Source: Nocardioides humi
Lineage (GTDB): Bacteria; Actinomycetota; Actinomycetes; Propionibacteriales; Nocardioidaceae
Assembly: GCF_006494775.1 (NCBI RefSeq)
Contig: NZ_CP041146.1
Span: 3,658,001-3,722,000, forward strand
Length of the DNA: 64,000 bases
Reading direction: 5' to 3'
The translations under genes and the position numbers were made by a program. Below are positions 33,741 through 42,773 of this stretch, piece after piece; the stretch's first letter is position 1; each line of letters opens with the position of its first letter. The notes under the pieces were generated by a model that made no database searches, was not told the origin of the DNA, and was given only the letters and a program-made list of their open reading frames with translations.

Positions 33741-35132
33741 ATGTTGAGCAGCACCGCGAGCACCGGAACGAACGCCGTCGACTGGGAGGAGCGCATCGAC
33801 TTCGACCGGCTGCGCAGCGAGCGCCTGGCGCGGCTCAAGGCCGAGCTCGAGGCCTCGGAGTGCGGTGCCGTCCTCGCGTTCGACTTCTCCAACATCCGCT
33901 ACATGAGCGCCACCCACATCGGCACCTGGGCGATGGACAAGCTGATCCGGTTCAGCCTGCTCACCCGGCGCACCGACCCCGTGGTGTGGGACTTCGGGTC
34001 GGCGGCCAAGCACCACCTGCTGTACAACCCCTGGCTGTCCGAGACCACGGCGGAGGCGGACGCCGACCCGCACGCCCCGCACCACGGCGCCGTCCGGCCC
34101 CGCCTCGAGACCGGCGCCCGCGCCGGCATCTCCACCCTGCGCGGCGCCTTCAGCCCCGACGCGGAGATCGCCCGCTCGGTCGCCCGGAAGATCAAGCGGG
34201 AGCTGGAGAAGTTCGGCCTCCAGAACGAGCCGCTCGGCGTCGACGTCATCGAGATGCCGGTCCTGTTCGCCCTCCAGGACGAGGGCATCGAGGTGGTCGA
34301 CGCCCAGCAGATCTTCATGGAGGCCCGCCGCGTCAAGACCCACGACGAGATCGCGCTGCTCACCCAGGCCGCCTCGATGGTGGACGCGGCGTACGAGGAC
34401 CTCTACCGGTTCCTCCGCCCCGGGGTCAGGGAGAACGAGTGCGTCGGCCTGGTCGCCAAGACCCTCTACGACCTGGGCTCGGAGTACGTCGAGGGCGTCA
34501 ACGCCATCAGCGGCGAGCGGTGCTCGCCGCACCCGCATGTCTTCTCCGACCGGCTGATCCGGCCCGGCGACCCCGCCTTCTTCGACATCCTGCACAGCTT
34601 CAACGGCTACCGCACCTGCTACTACCGGACCTTCGCCGTCGGCTCGGCGAGCCGGGCGCAGCACGACGCGTACAAGCGGGCGCGCGAGTACATGGACCAC
34701 GCCATCGCGCTGGTGCGCCCCGGCGCCACCACGGCCGACATCGTCTCGGTCTGGCCGACCGCCCAGGAGTTCGGCTTCCCCGACGAGGAGGCGGCGTTCG
34801 CCCTCCAGTACGGCCACGGCGTCGGGCTGTCGATCTGGGAGAAGCCGATCTTCTCCCGCCTCGTCTCCCTCGACCACCCGGAGGTGCTCGAGGAGGGCAT
34901 GGTCTTCGCCCTGGAGACCTACTGGCCCTCGGCGGACGGCGTCGGCGCCGCCCGCATCGAGGAGGAGGTCGTCGTCACGGCGGACGGGTGCAAGGTGATC
35001 ACCAAGTTCCCCGCCGAGGACCTCATCGTCGCCGGCCGCAAGTACTACGCCGTGGGCGGCGAGCTGCCCACCCTGCGCGACGCCCAGTCCCACCTGAACA
35101 CCGAGGCGGGGCGCGGCGGCATCCCCGGATGA
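33741..35132 (+). CDS. M24-family (Xaa-Pro peptidase / creatinase-like) protein with altered metal site
   Basis: A 463-residue protein with a creatinase-type N-terminal domain (FDFSNIRYMSATHIGTWAMD) and a pita-bread M24 domain. Conserved parts are FFDILHSFNGYRTCYYRTF, QYGHGVGLSIWE, EEGMVFALETYW and RIEEEVVVT. In metallopeptidases the second metal-binding Asp sits in a G-Y-x-S-D-x-T-R-T motif; here that position is Cys (GYRTCYYRT). A metal-independent hydrolase, as in creatinase, or a different reaction is possible. Peptidase activity should not be assumed. DMSP lyase DddP belongs to the same fold, but nothing here supports that role. Confidence 0.75.
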   Translation: MLSSTASTGTNAVDWEERIDFDRLRSERLARLKAELEASECGAVLAFDFSNIRYMSATHIGTWAMDKLIRFSLLTRRTDPVVWDFGSAAKHHLLYNPWLSETTAEADADPHAPHHGAVRPRLETGARAGISTLRGAFSPDAEIARSVARKIKRELEKFGLQNEPLGVDVIEMPVLFALQDEGIEVVDAQQIFMEARRVKTHDEIALLTQAASMVDAAYEDLYRFLRPGVRENECVGLVAKTLYDLGSEYVEGVNAISGERCSPHPHVFSDRLIRPGDPAFFDILHSFNGYRTCYYRTFAVGSASRAQHDAYKRAREYMDHAIALVRPGATTADIVSVWPTAQEFGFPDEEAAFALQYGHGVGLSIWEKPIFSRLVSLDHPEVLEEGMVFALETYWPSADGVGAARIEEEVVVTADGCKVITKFPAEDLIVAGRKYYAVGGELPTLRDAQSHLNTEAGRGGIPG

Positions 35133-35259
35133 GATCCGGGACGACGATCCGCGGCGGAGCGGAAGATCACGCGTTCGCGTGATGTGGGGCCGGGCCGGCT
35201 CCGGCGACGATGCGGTGACCGGCGGATCGACCGGCGGGACGAACGAGAGGACGGTGGCC

Positions 35260-35907
35260 ATGGGCTCCGCTTCCGGCACGGCGTTCGTCACCCCCGCCGG
35301 GCTGCGCGGTAGGTCGTACCGCCGGCCCGGTGCCGAGGCGTCCGGCCGGCCGGTGGTCGCGATCGGGCAGTTCGACGGCGTCCACCTGGGCCATCGGCTC
35401 CTGCTCGACGAGGCGAGGCGGCGTGCGACCGCGATCGGCGCCCCGGCAGGGGCGGTCACCTTCGATCGCCATCCGCTGCAGGTGCTCGCGCCCGGAGCGG
35501 CACCTGTCGAGCTGACCTCGCTCGACGAGAGGATCGCGCTCCTGCTCGACGCGGGCCTCGACCTCGTCGTCGTCCTCGAGGTGGGGCACGCGCTGCTCGC
35601 GACCGAGCCGCGGGAGTTCGTCGACGACGTGCTCTCCGGCACCCTGGACGTGGCGGCGGTCGTGGTCGGGACCAACTTCAGGTTCGGCCGGGGAGCGACG
35701 GGCGATCCGTCGACGCTGCGGGCGCTGGGCCCGGGCCGCGGGTTCGACGTGGTCTGCCCGGAGCTCGCGCTGCACGGCGAGGACGCCATCTCCTCCACCA
35801 GGATCAGGGCCGCCATCGGCGCGGGCCGACTCGACGGGGCGGCGGCGATGCTCGGCCCGTCCTTCGCCACGACCATGACCGCGACCGGACGGAGAGGAAT
35901 GCGATGA
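35260..35907 (+). CDS. RibF-like FAD synthetase (FMN adenylyltransferase domain only), copy 2
   Basis: A 215-residue protein with IGQFDGVHLGHRLLL, VTFDRHPLQVLAPG, VVGTNFRFGRGATGDPSTL and SSTRIRAAIGAG, matching the adenylyltransferase half of RibF. It stops just where the riboflavin kinase domain would begin. It is a paralogue of 28108-28944. ATG 35260 has GAGAGGA upstream. The stop overlaps the ATG of the crotonase gene (ATGA), so the two are coupled. It probably supplies FAD for HpaB enzymes. Confidence 0.75.
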   Translation: MGSASGTAFVTPAGLRGRSYRRPGAEASGRPVVAIGQFDGVHLGHRLLLDEARRRATAIGAPAGAVTFDRHPLQVLAPGAAPVELTSLDERIALLLDAGLDLVVVLEVGHALLATEPREFVDDVLSGTLDVAAVVVGTNFRFGRGATGDPSTLRALGPGRGFDVVCPELALHGEDAISSTRIRAAIGAGRLDGAAAMLGPSFATTMTATGRRGMR

Positions 35908-36599
35908 GCGCGAGGATCGAGGTACGGACGGAGGGCGCGACCCGCGTCCTCACGATCGACAACGGCGAGAGGAACCTCCTCGACCCGCCGTTGATGGACC
36001 AGCTGCGATCGCTGCTGCTGGAGGCGGACACGGATGAGCAGGTCCATGCGATCCTGCTCACCGGCGCCGGGGACACCTACTGCGGCGGGCTGGACATCGC
36101 CGCGATCAAGCAGGGCGCCGACCCCCGCGACTTCGCCCTCACGCTCGCGGAGCTGCTGCGGACCATCCCCAGGCTGGGCGTGCCGGTCGCGTCGGCGGTC
36201 AACGGCGACGGCCTCGCGTCCGGCGCGTCCTTGGTGGCGGCCTCCGACTACGCCGTCGCCGCGGAGCACGCGCGGATCGGCACCGTGGAGGTCAGTGCCG
36301 GCCTGTGGCCGATGATCGCCCAGGTGCCCGTCATCCATCGGCTCGGCGCGCGCCGCGCGATCGAGAACGTCGGCTCGGGTGAGCCGTTCACCGCGGCCCG
36401 CGCGCGGGAGCTGGGCCTGGTCCAGCAGGTCGTGGCCGCGGGCGACGAGGTCGCTGCGGCCCTGGCCTGGCTGGAGAGCGCCTCGCGCGCCCCAGGTGCC
36501 GCCCGCGACGGGCGACCGTCCCTCTACGAGTTCGCGGACATGTCGTACGACGACGCGCTGGATGCGTCCGTGCCGCGGTTCCTGGCACTGTTCGACTGA
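35904..36599 (+). CDS. Enoyl-CoA hydratase/isomerase (crotonase) family protein
   Basis: A 231-residue crotonase-fold protein. The first oxyanion-hole block is TGAGDTYCGGLDIAAI and the second is AVNGDGLASGASLVAASDY; EHARIGTVEVSAGLWP follows. The two Glu residues of true enoyl-CoA hydratases are not both obvious: the segment after GGASL holds Ser and Ala, and TVEVSAGLWP has one Glu. The exact reaction (hydratase, isomerase or C-C hydrolase) is open. It starts inside the stop of the RibF-like gene and ends next to a hairpin-bounded repeat. Confidence 0.75.
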   Translation: MSARIEVRTEGATRVLTIDNGERNLLDPPLMDQLRSLLLEADTDEQVHAILLTGAGDTYCGGLDIAAIKQGADPRDFALTLAELLRTIPRLGVPVASAVNGDGLASGASLVAASDYAVAAEHARIGTVEVSAGLWPMIAQVPVIHRLGARRAIENVGSGEPFTAARARELGLVQQVVAAGDEVAAALAWLESASRAPGAARDGRPSLYEFADMSYDDALDASVPRFLALFD

Positions 36600-36600
36600 G

Positions 36601-36780
36601 TCGGTGAATGCAGGCTGAGCCTGTATTCACCGATCTGCGGCGTAGCGAGCGTCACCAGATGGGTGCGATGGCAAGGCGTAGGCGCGACGGCGGTCTGGTT
36701 GCACCATCGAGCGTCTGCAACGCAGCCAGCGCGCCCATGTGGTGGCGCGCAGTAGCCGCAGATCGGTGAATGCAGGCTGA
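36601..36780. repeat. Intergenic MITE-like repeat with 23-base inverted ends
   Basis: The inner element (36619-36777) has ends GCCTGTATTCACCGATCTGC and the complement of GCAGATCGGTGAATGCAGGC, with one mismatch, each flanked by TGA. The left end also forms a hairpin with TCGGTGAATGCAGGC at 36601-36615, directly after the crotonase stop. The centre shares 29 identical bases (36684-36712) with 4360-4388. It lies between two convergent genes and has no coding capacity. Confidence 0.6.
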
Positions 36781-36825
36781 GGTCCGCCTGCTGACGGATC
36801 GGGACCGTCGTCGTCCGCGAGGAGC

Positions 36826-39108
36826 TCACTCCTCCAGCAGGCCGCGTCCGGTCTCGTTCCGTTGCAGGGCCAGCCTGGTCAGCTCGACGCGGGTGTTGAT
36901 GTCGAGCTTGGTGAAGACGTGGCGCAAGTGGGTGCCGACGGTGTGGATCGAGACCTGGAGCAGGGACGCGATCGCCCGGTTGGTGTGTCCGGCCACGACG
37001 AGCGAGGCGACCCTGAGCTCCGACGCCGTCAGGCTGTCCCATCCGGTGGCCGGGGCACCGCCGGCGCCGCGGGCCTGTGGCCGGTGCGCCTGCTGTCTCG
37101 TCGTGGCCTTCAGCGCCTCGACCACCACGGCCTGGTCGCTCGCCACGTGCGCGATCTCGTCGAACGCGCGACGGAGCGGCCCGCTCTCGGGGCCGTCCGC
37201 GACCAGCATCGGCCACAGTCGTGGCGGCAGGGACATGATCCGTGCGGTGTTGGCGTACCGATGCAGCCAGGGGCGGCCGGCCTGCGCCTCGCTGCCACCG
37301 AGCCGGATCAGCGCGGCGGCGGTCCAGATGTCGTAGGTCCGCGGTCGTGCGGGCAGGGTCGCGTCCGCCATCAGCCGGCGCGCGCGACTGACGTTCCCCC
37401 GGTCCGCCTCGACGATGCTGAGGACCGACCGGCTCATCGGGACGTACCTGGCGATCTCGAGGGCATCGGCGACGTGGATCGCCGTCTCGGCCTCCGCGGC
37501 CGCGTCGTCGAGCTCCTCGAGCAGCCACCGCTCGATGGCCCGCACGGTGTGCCAGTACGGCACCGACCAGACGAAGCCCCGCCGTTCCGCCTGGCGCTGG
37601 CCGGCGAGGAGGAGCTCCGATGCCTCCGACGCCCGGTCGCTCGACAGCATGACCGTGGCGAGCCACAGCTCCGGGATGCGAGGAGCCGGCAGGGGGCGGG
37701 CGGCGGACACCTCGAAGGAGTGAGCGGCGCGCTCGGCCAGCTCGAGCGCCGTACTCACCTGGCCCTTGCTGAACGCGAGCTGGGACCTGAAGAGCCCGGC
37801 GCTGAGCTCGACGGCCGGATCGTCGCTGAGCTCGATGGACTCGGCCAGCACCTCCGACAGTCGCGTGGCCGCGTCGACCTCGCCCAGGTTCACGTGGCCG
37901 ACGGCCCGGGTCTTCAGGAGCGCGATCCGCAGCTGGTCGTCGGTTCCGGGCAGTGCGAGCGCCCGGTCGACATGATCCATCGCATCCGCGTCGTCGCCGG
38001 CCGCCTGGTGCAGGTGGGCGGCGACGAGTCGCAGTCTCGCCTCGTCCTGGTCGCTCAGGCCCGCCGTACGACGCTGCTCCACGAGGGCGAGCGCCTCGCC
38101 CACACGACTGGTGTTCCCGAGGTCGCGCGCGGCCGACGTGACGAACTCGATGTGGTGCGGGTCGTAGGGGTCGAAGAGCCGACTGACCCGGAGCGCGAGC
38201 TCGGCGGCGTCCTCGGGCGCCACCGGAGACAGGCGGGCGATCGCGGCGCGGATCAGGGCCAGCTCGTCCTCGCTGAGATGCCGGGTCGAGCGGATCAGGT
38301 GCCAGACGGCGTCGGACTCCGAGCCCGGGCGCCGGAGCTCACGGGCGACGTCGTGATGGAGGGCGCGACGGACCGGGTCCGACAGGCCGGCGTAGATGTC
38401 GGTGCGGAGGCTCGGGTCGGCGAAGCGCAGGCGCGGTCCGGCGTCGGCGAGAACACCGCTCTGCAGGGCGTCGTCCACCTCGCCCAGCAGGCTGCCGACC
38501 GTCCGCTCGAGGACTCGGGCGACCACGTCGAGGTCGAACTCGACGCCCACCACGGCGGCGACCTGCAGGAAGGCCAGCGGCATCGAGGCGACCACGCGCT
38601 GATCCGTCGGGTCGTGGCGGGGAAGCGTGTAGGTCTTCAGGCGTCGGAGCACGGAGAGCACCCGGTCGCCCCTGCGTGAGCCGGGGCTGACGCCGACGAC
38701 CCAGCAGATGGGGAGGTGCCGAAGCGGCTCGGGCAGCGTCCGGAGCGACTGGAGGGTGACCGGGTCCGTCCACCGTAGGTCCTCGATGATGACGACGACC
38801 GGCCTGCTCCGCGAGAGCGCCTCGAGCATCTCCGCCGTACGGTCGCTCTGCAGGCCGTCCTCGTGCAGCGCGGAGGTCGCGATCGTCGCCAGCTCCTCCA
38901 GCAGCCTCGAGCGCGAGGAGACCTCGTCGGTCTCGACCGCGGCGACGCTGACGGTGGCGAAGCCGAGATCGCCCGCCACGGCTCTGACGTCGTCGAAGGC
39001 GTCGGCATCGCGCGTGCGCTCGTCGAGCTCCACGACGAGCGCAGCGGATGCGCCGACCTCGAGATGCCGGAGGGCCTCGGCGACCTTGGGAGGAGGGACC
39101 GGAGGCAT
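36826..39108 (-). CDS. LuxR-family large regulator with degenerate ATPase region
   Basis: A 760-residue regulator ending in a clear LuxR helix-turn-helix (LTASELRVASLVVAGHTNRA, then SIHTVGTHLRHVFTKLDI). Upstream of it lies a long helical repeat region as in LAL/MalT regulators. The N-terminal region still shows a Walker B-like VVVIIEDLRWTD, but no P-loop: the place where GxxGxGKS is expected reads LEVGASAALVVELDE. ATP use may be lost. ATG 39108 is preceded by a G-rich stretch. It is divergent from HpaB copy 3 and is the likely regulator of that gene. Confidence 0.8.
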   Translation of the reverse strand: MPPVPPPKVAEALRHLEVGASAALVVELDERTRDADAFDDVRAVAGDLGFATVSVAAVETDEVSSRSRLLEELATIATSALHEDGLQSDRTAEMLEALSRSRPVVVIIEDLRWTDPVTLQSLRTLPEPLRHLPICWVVGVSPGSRRGDRVLSVLRRLKTYTLPRHDPTDQRVVASMPLAFLQVAAVVGVEFDLDVVARVLERTVGSLLGEVDDALQSGVLADAGPRLRFADPSLRTDIYAGLSDPVRRALHHDVARELRRPGSESDAVWHLIRSTRHLSEDELALIRAAIARLSPVAPEDAAELALRVSRLFDPYDPHHIEFVTSAARDLGNTSRVGEALALVEQRRTAGLSDQDEARLRLVAAHLHQAAGDDADAMDHVDRALALPGTDDQLRIALLKTRAVGHVNLGEVDAATRLSEVLAESIELSDDPAVELSAGLFRSQLAFSKGQVSTALELAERAAHSFEVSAARPLPAPRIPELWLATVMLSSDRASEASELLLAGQRQAERRGFVWSVPYWHTVRAIERWLLEELDDAAAEAETAIHVADALEIARYVPMSRSVLSIVEADRGNVSRARRLMADATLPARPRTYDIWTAAALIRLGGSEAQAGRPWLHRYANTARIMSLPPRLWPMLVADGPESGPLRRAFDEIAHVASDQAVVVEALKATTRQQAHRPQARGAGGAPATGWDSLTASELRVASLVVAGHTNRAIASLLQVSIHTVGTHLRHVFTKLDINTRVELTRLALQRNETGRGLLEE

Positions 39109-39251
39109 GCCCCCAGCATGAGCCACAGCAGGGTCCACCGGCGGAGGTCCGGGGATTTTCACCCAGGTGATCGGAAGGGGACGCGGCCGGCGCTCACCCC
39201 GTCGACCGCCACTGTGCGAGGACCGGACAACGCCGACAGAGAAGGAAGACC

Positions 39252-40775
39252 ATGCGTACTGGCAAGGAGTACCTCGAGGCACTGAACGACGGCCGACGGG
39301 TCTGGGTGGGGGACGAGTTCATCGACAACGTCGCCACGCACCCCAAGACGCGCGCGTTCGCGAAGCTCACCGCCGACTTCTACGACCTGCACCACCGCCC
39401 CGAGCTCGAGGACGTCATGACGTTCGTGGACGAGGACGGGGTCCGCCGGTCGATGATGTGGTTCAAGCCGACCGACAAGGAGTCGCTGCGGCGCAAGCGT
39501 CGCTACCACGAGACCGTGCTGCGCAACCTCGGCGCGGGCGCCGCGCCGAGGTCCCCCGACGTGAACAACTCGGTGTTCCGGACCTACGTCGACGACCCGC
39601 GTCCGTGGAGCGACCAGTCCGTCGGGACCGACGGCCGCGACCTGGTCCCGGGCATCCTCGAGTTCTGCGACCTGCTGCGCGAGGGGGACCTCAACGCCGC
39701 GATCGCGTTCGTCGACCCGCAGACCGACCGGTCGCGCGATTCCGCTCAGGCCGAGTCGCCGAACGTGCACGTCGTCTCGACGAACGACGACGGCATCGTC
39801 GTGTCGGGGGTGAAGTCGGTCGCGACCGGCGCGGTCTTCGCCGACTACATCAACCTGGGCACGTTCTACAAGCCCGGCGTGACCTCGGAGCAGATCGTGT
39901 TCGCCGGCGTGCCCGCCAACGCCCCGGGCGTGACCATGATCAACCGCGAGGCCAACGGACGGGACGGCGAGGAGACCGAGCACCCGATGTCCTCCCAGGG
40001 CGACGAGCTCGACACCACGATCATCTTCGACAACGTCTTCATCCCTTGGGAGCGGGTGTTCCACCTCGGCAACCCCGAGCACGCCAGCTACTACCCGCAG
40101 CGGGTCTTCGACTGGGTGCACTACCAGGCCGTCGTACGGGAGATGGTGCGGGCCGAGCTGATGCTGGGCCTCGCTCTGCTGATCACCGAGCACACGGGCA
40201 CCTACGCGATCCCGCCGGTGCGGGCCCGGGTGTCCCAGTTCGTGGGCTTCATGCAGACCCTGAAGGCGCACGTCGTCGCCTCGGAGGAGGACGGGTTCAT
40301 GACTCCTGGAGGCACCTACAAGCCGAACGTGCTCATGTTCGACTTCGGCCGGGTGTTCTACCTGGAGAACATCAGCCGGCTGACCGCGGAGCTCCTCGAC
40401 CTGTGCGGTCGCGCGTCGCTGGTGTTCCCCACCGAGGGGCAGTGGCAGAACCCCGAGTTCAGGCCGTGGCTGGAGGCGCTGCAGTCGGGCCCGGTCGGGC
40501 GGCCCCACGACCGCCTGAAGATCAGCCGGGTGATCCGGGACTACTTCATGTCCGACTGGGGCGACCGGATGGCGGCGTTCGAGGGGTTCAACGGGACCCC
40601 GATCCTGCTCATCCGGGAGCTCACGATCCGGCGTGCCGAGATCTCCGCCGCCGGACCGATCGCCGATCTCGCACGCTCCATCTGCGGGATCGAGAACCCC
40701 GAGCGTCCCGAGCAGACGGAGTACCTCGCCCAGGCGGAGTACGCGCGCCTCCAGGACAGCGCGGCCGGGCGCTGA
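39252..40775 (+). CDS. HpaB-family flavin-dependent monooxygenase, copy 3
   Basis: A 507-residue protein that is a close paralogue of copy 2 at 22736. Shared blocks include ATHPKTRAFAKLTADFYDLH, SMMWFKPTDKESLRRKRRYH, GAVFADYINLGTFYKPG and VFIPWERVFHLGNPEH. It would hydroxylate a phenolic substrate with reduced FAD and oxygen. The start ATG has AGAAGGAAG upstream. Its flavin reductase partner is probably the gene at 42774, on the other strand beyond a LuxR gene. It is convergent with that LuxR gene, with a hairpin in the 18-base gap. Confidence 0.8.
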   Translation: MRTGKEYLEALNDGRRVWVGDEFIDNVATHPKTRAFAKLTADFYDLHHRPELEDVMTFVDEDGVRRSMMWFKPTDKESLRRKRRYHETVLRNLGAGAAPRSPDVNNSVFRTYVDDPRPWSDQSVGTDGRDLVPGILEFCDLLREGDLNAAIAFVDPQTDRSRDSAQAESPNVHVVSTNDDGIVVSGVKSVATGAVFADYINLGTFYKPGVTSEQIVFAGVPANAPGVTMINREANGRDGEETEHPMSSQGDELDTTIIFDNVFIPWERVFHLGNPEHASYYPQRVFDWVHYQAVVREMVRAELMLGLALLITEHTGTYAIPPVRARVSQFVGFMQTLKAHVVASEEDGFMTPGGTYKPNVLMFDFGRVFYLENISRLTAELLDLCGRASLVFPTEGQWQNPEFRPWLEALQSGPVGRPHDRLKISRVIRDYFMSDWGDRMAAFEGFNGTPILLIRELTIRRAEISAAGPIADLARSICGIENPERPEQTEYLAQAEYARLQDSAAGR

Positions 40776-40790
40776 CGGACGGCGTCCGTC
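40774..40790. terminator. Short bidirectional hairpin overlapping the HpaB stop
   Basis: GACGGAC and GTCCGTC with a three-base loop lie between two convergent stop codons, the first arm overlapping the TGA of HpaB copy 3. The stem is short but perfectly paired. Confidence 0.5.
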
Positions 40791-40793
40791 GGG

Positions 40794-42770
40794 TCAACCG
40801 GTCATCAGGCTGCGCGACCGGGCGGCGGCGACAGCCGTCGCCCGGTCGTGGACCTCGAGCTTCCTGAAGATCGAGCTCACCTGGGTCTTGACGGTGTTGT
40901 GCGACACGTGGAGCTCCGCGGCGATCTCCCGCAGTGTCAGCGGGCCGCTGAGGGCGCGCAGGATGCGGCGCTCCCGCTCGGAGAGCCCGGGCGTCGGCGT
41001 GACCGCCCGCCGCGACCGACCGATGTCGCACGCCGCGCGGAGCTGCTCGGCCCGCCGACGGGCCCTCGGCTCCAGCCCGGCCGCTGTCGTGTCGAGTACG
41101 TCGAGCACCGCCTGCGCCGCCGCGTGAGCAGCGCGGACGTCTCCGGCCGCGCTGCTCAGCTCGGCGAGCGCGAGGTGCGCGTTCGCCACCACCCAGCGAC
41201 TCCTGACGCACAGGCCGCCGGCCGTGGCGATGGCCTCCTCCGCGGCCGCGGCCGCGGCCGGAAGTCCCCGGGCCGCGGCAGCGAGGGCGCCGCCGGCCAG
41301 GGCGTGCACCAGGGCGAGCTGGTCCCCGGACGCGCGCGAGGACACCTCGGCGATGCCGAAGCTCGCGGCCGCCTCGCATGCCCGGCCGGCCCGCAGGAGG
41401 TCGAGGCCGGTCGCCACCTGGTCGATGGCGAGCCATGCGCCGCGGAGCCCGGCGATCGGGGGCGGCGGGCTGAGGACGTCGTCGAGCAGGGCCTCGGTGA
41501 GACGCCGGGACGCACGCAGCGCGTGCTCGAGGGTGACGCCCGGCTCGACCATCAGCCCGGGGTCGCCCTGGACCCGGGCGACATCGCTCCAACGGCGCCA
41601 CCGGACATGGTCGCCCGCGGCGAGGTTGGCCATGGCCACGATCAGGCAGAGCCGTGGATCCGCGATGATGCGGTGCTCCGGGATCAGGCCGACGGCGGCG
41701 AGCACCTGATCGCACCGGCCCGACAGCACCGTGCGCTGCCAGCCGTCGAGCAGGGCGGCCGCGGCGGCGTCGTAGAGCTCCAGGTCGGCGTACGCGCCCA
41801 CCGCCTCGTCGAGCCGGCCGTTGGCGGCCAGCCAGGCGGCGTACCGCTCCTTCAGGTGGCCGTACCTCGACCAGTTCTCGGCCCGGAGCTCGTCGTGGAG
41901 GTGCCGCGCCAGCACCGGGTGGAGGGTGACGACGGCACCGGCGGACGTCGTCGCCAGCTGCGTCGACGCCGCGAAGCCGGCCAGGAGCCGGCCGCACGCC
42001 GGGTTCGCCGTCAGGTGCAGTGCGAGCGCCGGACCGGCCGAGCCCGCGATCGCCACGGCGTGGAGCACGCGGTGCAGCTCCGTGGTGACCTTCTGCATGA
42101 CCTCCCCGTGCACGTAGTCGCGCAGCGCCTCCTCGCCCGCGGCCGGACCGAGGTCGGCGTAGGCCTGCACGCCGATCGCCCAGCCGGCGAGCTCGGGCGC
42201 CGGGTACCCCAGTCTCGCCTCGACCTCGGCGTCGCTCATCCTCAGGTCGTCCGCGCGGATCGTCGTGGCGACGAGGCCGTCCTGGTGACTCCTGATCAAC
42301 CAGGGAAGGCAGCGATGACGCGTCGCGATCACCCAACGGACTCCGGCCGGACCGCACTCGACCAGATCGGCCAGGAGCTGCTGGGCCTCCGGTGCGGTGA
42401 TCAGGTCCGCGCCGTCGAGGACGAGGCAGCACGGTCCGCTCCTCGCCACCGCCTCGAGGGCCTGGAGGACGAGCCGGCCGCAGCCGTCGGGGTCCACCGG
42501 CTCGGCCCCGGGCTCGACGGCGCCGGGTTCCAGATGCGCCAGGATCGTCCGGGCCAGGGCGATCGGGGTGTCGTCGCGCCGGGTCAGGTCGACCCGTCTC
42601 GCCTCCGAGCGGTTCCTCGCCCACGCGGCGACGAGCGTCGTCTTGCCCGAGCCGGGCGGGCCGCTGACGACGACGACCCGGCGGTCCTCGTCGTCGAGAC
42701 GCCTGAGGAGCTCGGCCCCACGTCCGTGCGCGGGAGGGTGCGGACGCAGCGGAGAGGGGCGCCGCATCAT
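40794..42770 (-). CDS. LuxR-family large ATP-binding regulator (LAL/MalT type)
   Basis: A 658-residue regulator with an intact P-loop (VVVVSGPPGSGKTTLVAAW, residues about 33-51), a Walker B-like CCLVLDGADLI, a helical middle region and a C-terminal LuxR helix-turn-helix (LSERERRILRALSGPLTLRE, ELHVSHNTVKTQVSSIFRKL). It follows the flavin reductase gene by three bases in the same operon, so it is probably co-expressed with it. It may be an ATP-dependent activator that senses a pathway compound. Confidence 0.85.
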   Translation of the reverse strand: MMRRPSPLRPHPPAHGRGAELLRRLDDEDRRVVVVSGPPGSGKTTLVAAWARNRSEARRVDLTRRDDTPIALARTILAHLEPGAVEPGAEPVDPDGCGRLVLQALEAVARSGPCCLVLDGADLITAPEAQQLLADLVECGPAGVRWVIATRHRCLPWLIRSHQDGLVATTIRADDLRMSDAEVEARLGYPAPELAGWAIGVQAYADLGPAAGEEALRDYVHGEVMQKVTTELHRVLHAVAIAGSAGPALALHLTANPACGRLLAGFAASTQLATTSAGAVVTLHPVLARHLHDELRAENWSRYGHLKERYAAWLAANGRLDEAVGAYADLELYDAAAAALLDGWQRTVLSGRCDQVLAAVGLIPEHRIIADPRLCLIVAMANLAAGDHVRWRRWSDVARVQGDPGLMVEPGVTLEHALRASRRLTEALLDDVLSPPPPIAGLRGAWLAIDQVATGLDLLRAGRACEAAASFGIAEVSSRASGDQLALVHALAGGALAAAARGLPAAAAAAEEAIATAGGLCVRSRWVVANAHLALAELSSAAGDVRAAHAAAQAVLDVLDTTAAGLEPRARRRAEQLRAACDIGRSRRAVTPTPGLSERERRILRALSGPLTLREIAAELHVSHNTVKTQVSSIFRKLEVHDRATAVAAARSRSLMTG

Positions 42771-42773
42771 CGC

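Noticed and set aside
33741..35132. DMSP lyase DddP
   Set aside because: Same M24 fold only; no DMSP genes nearby and the substrate residues cannot be confirmed by eye.
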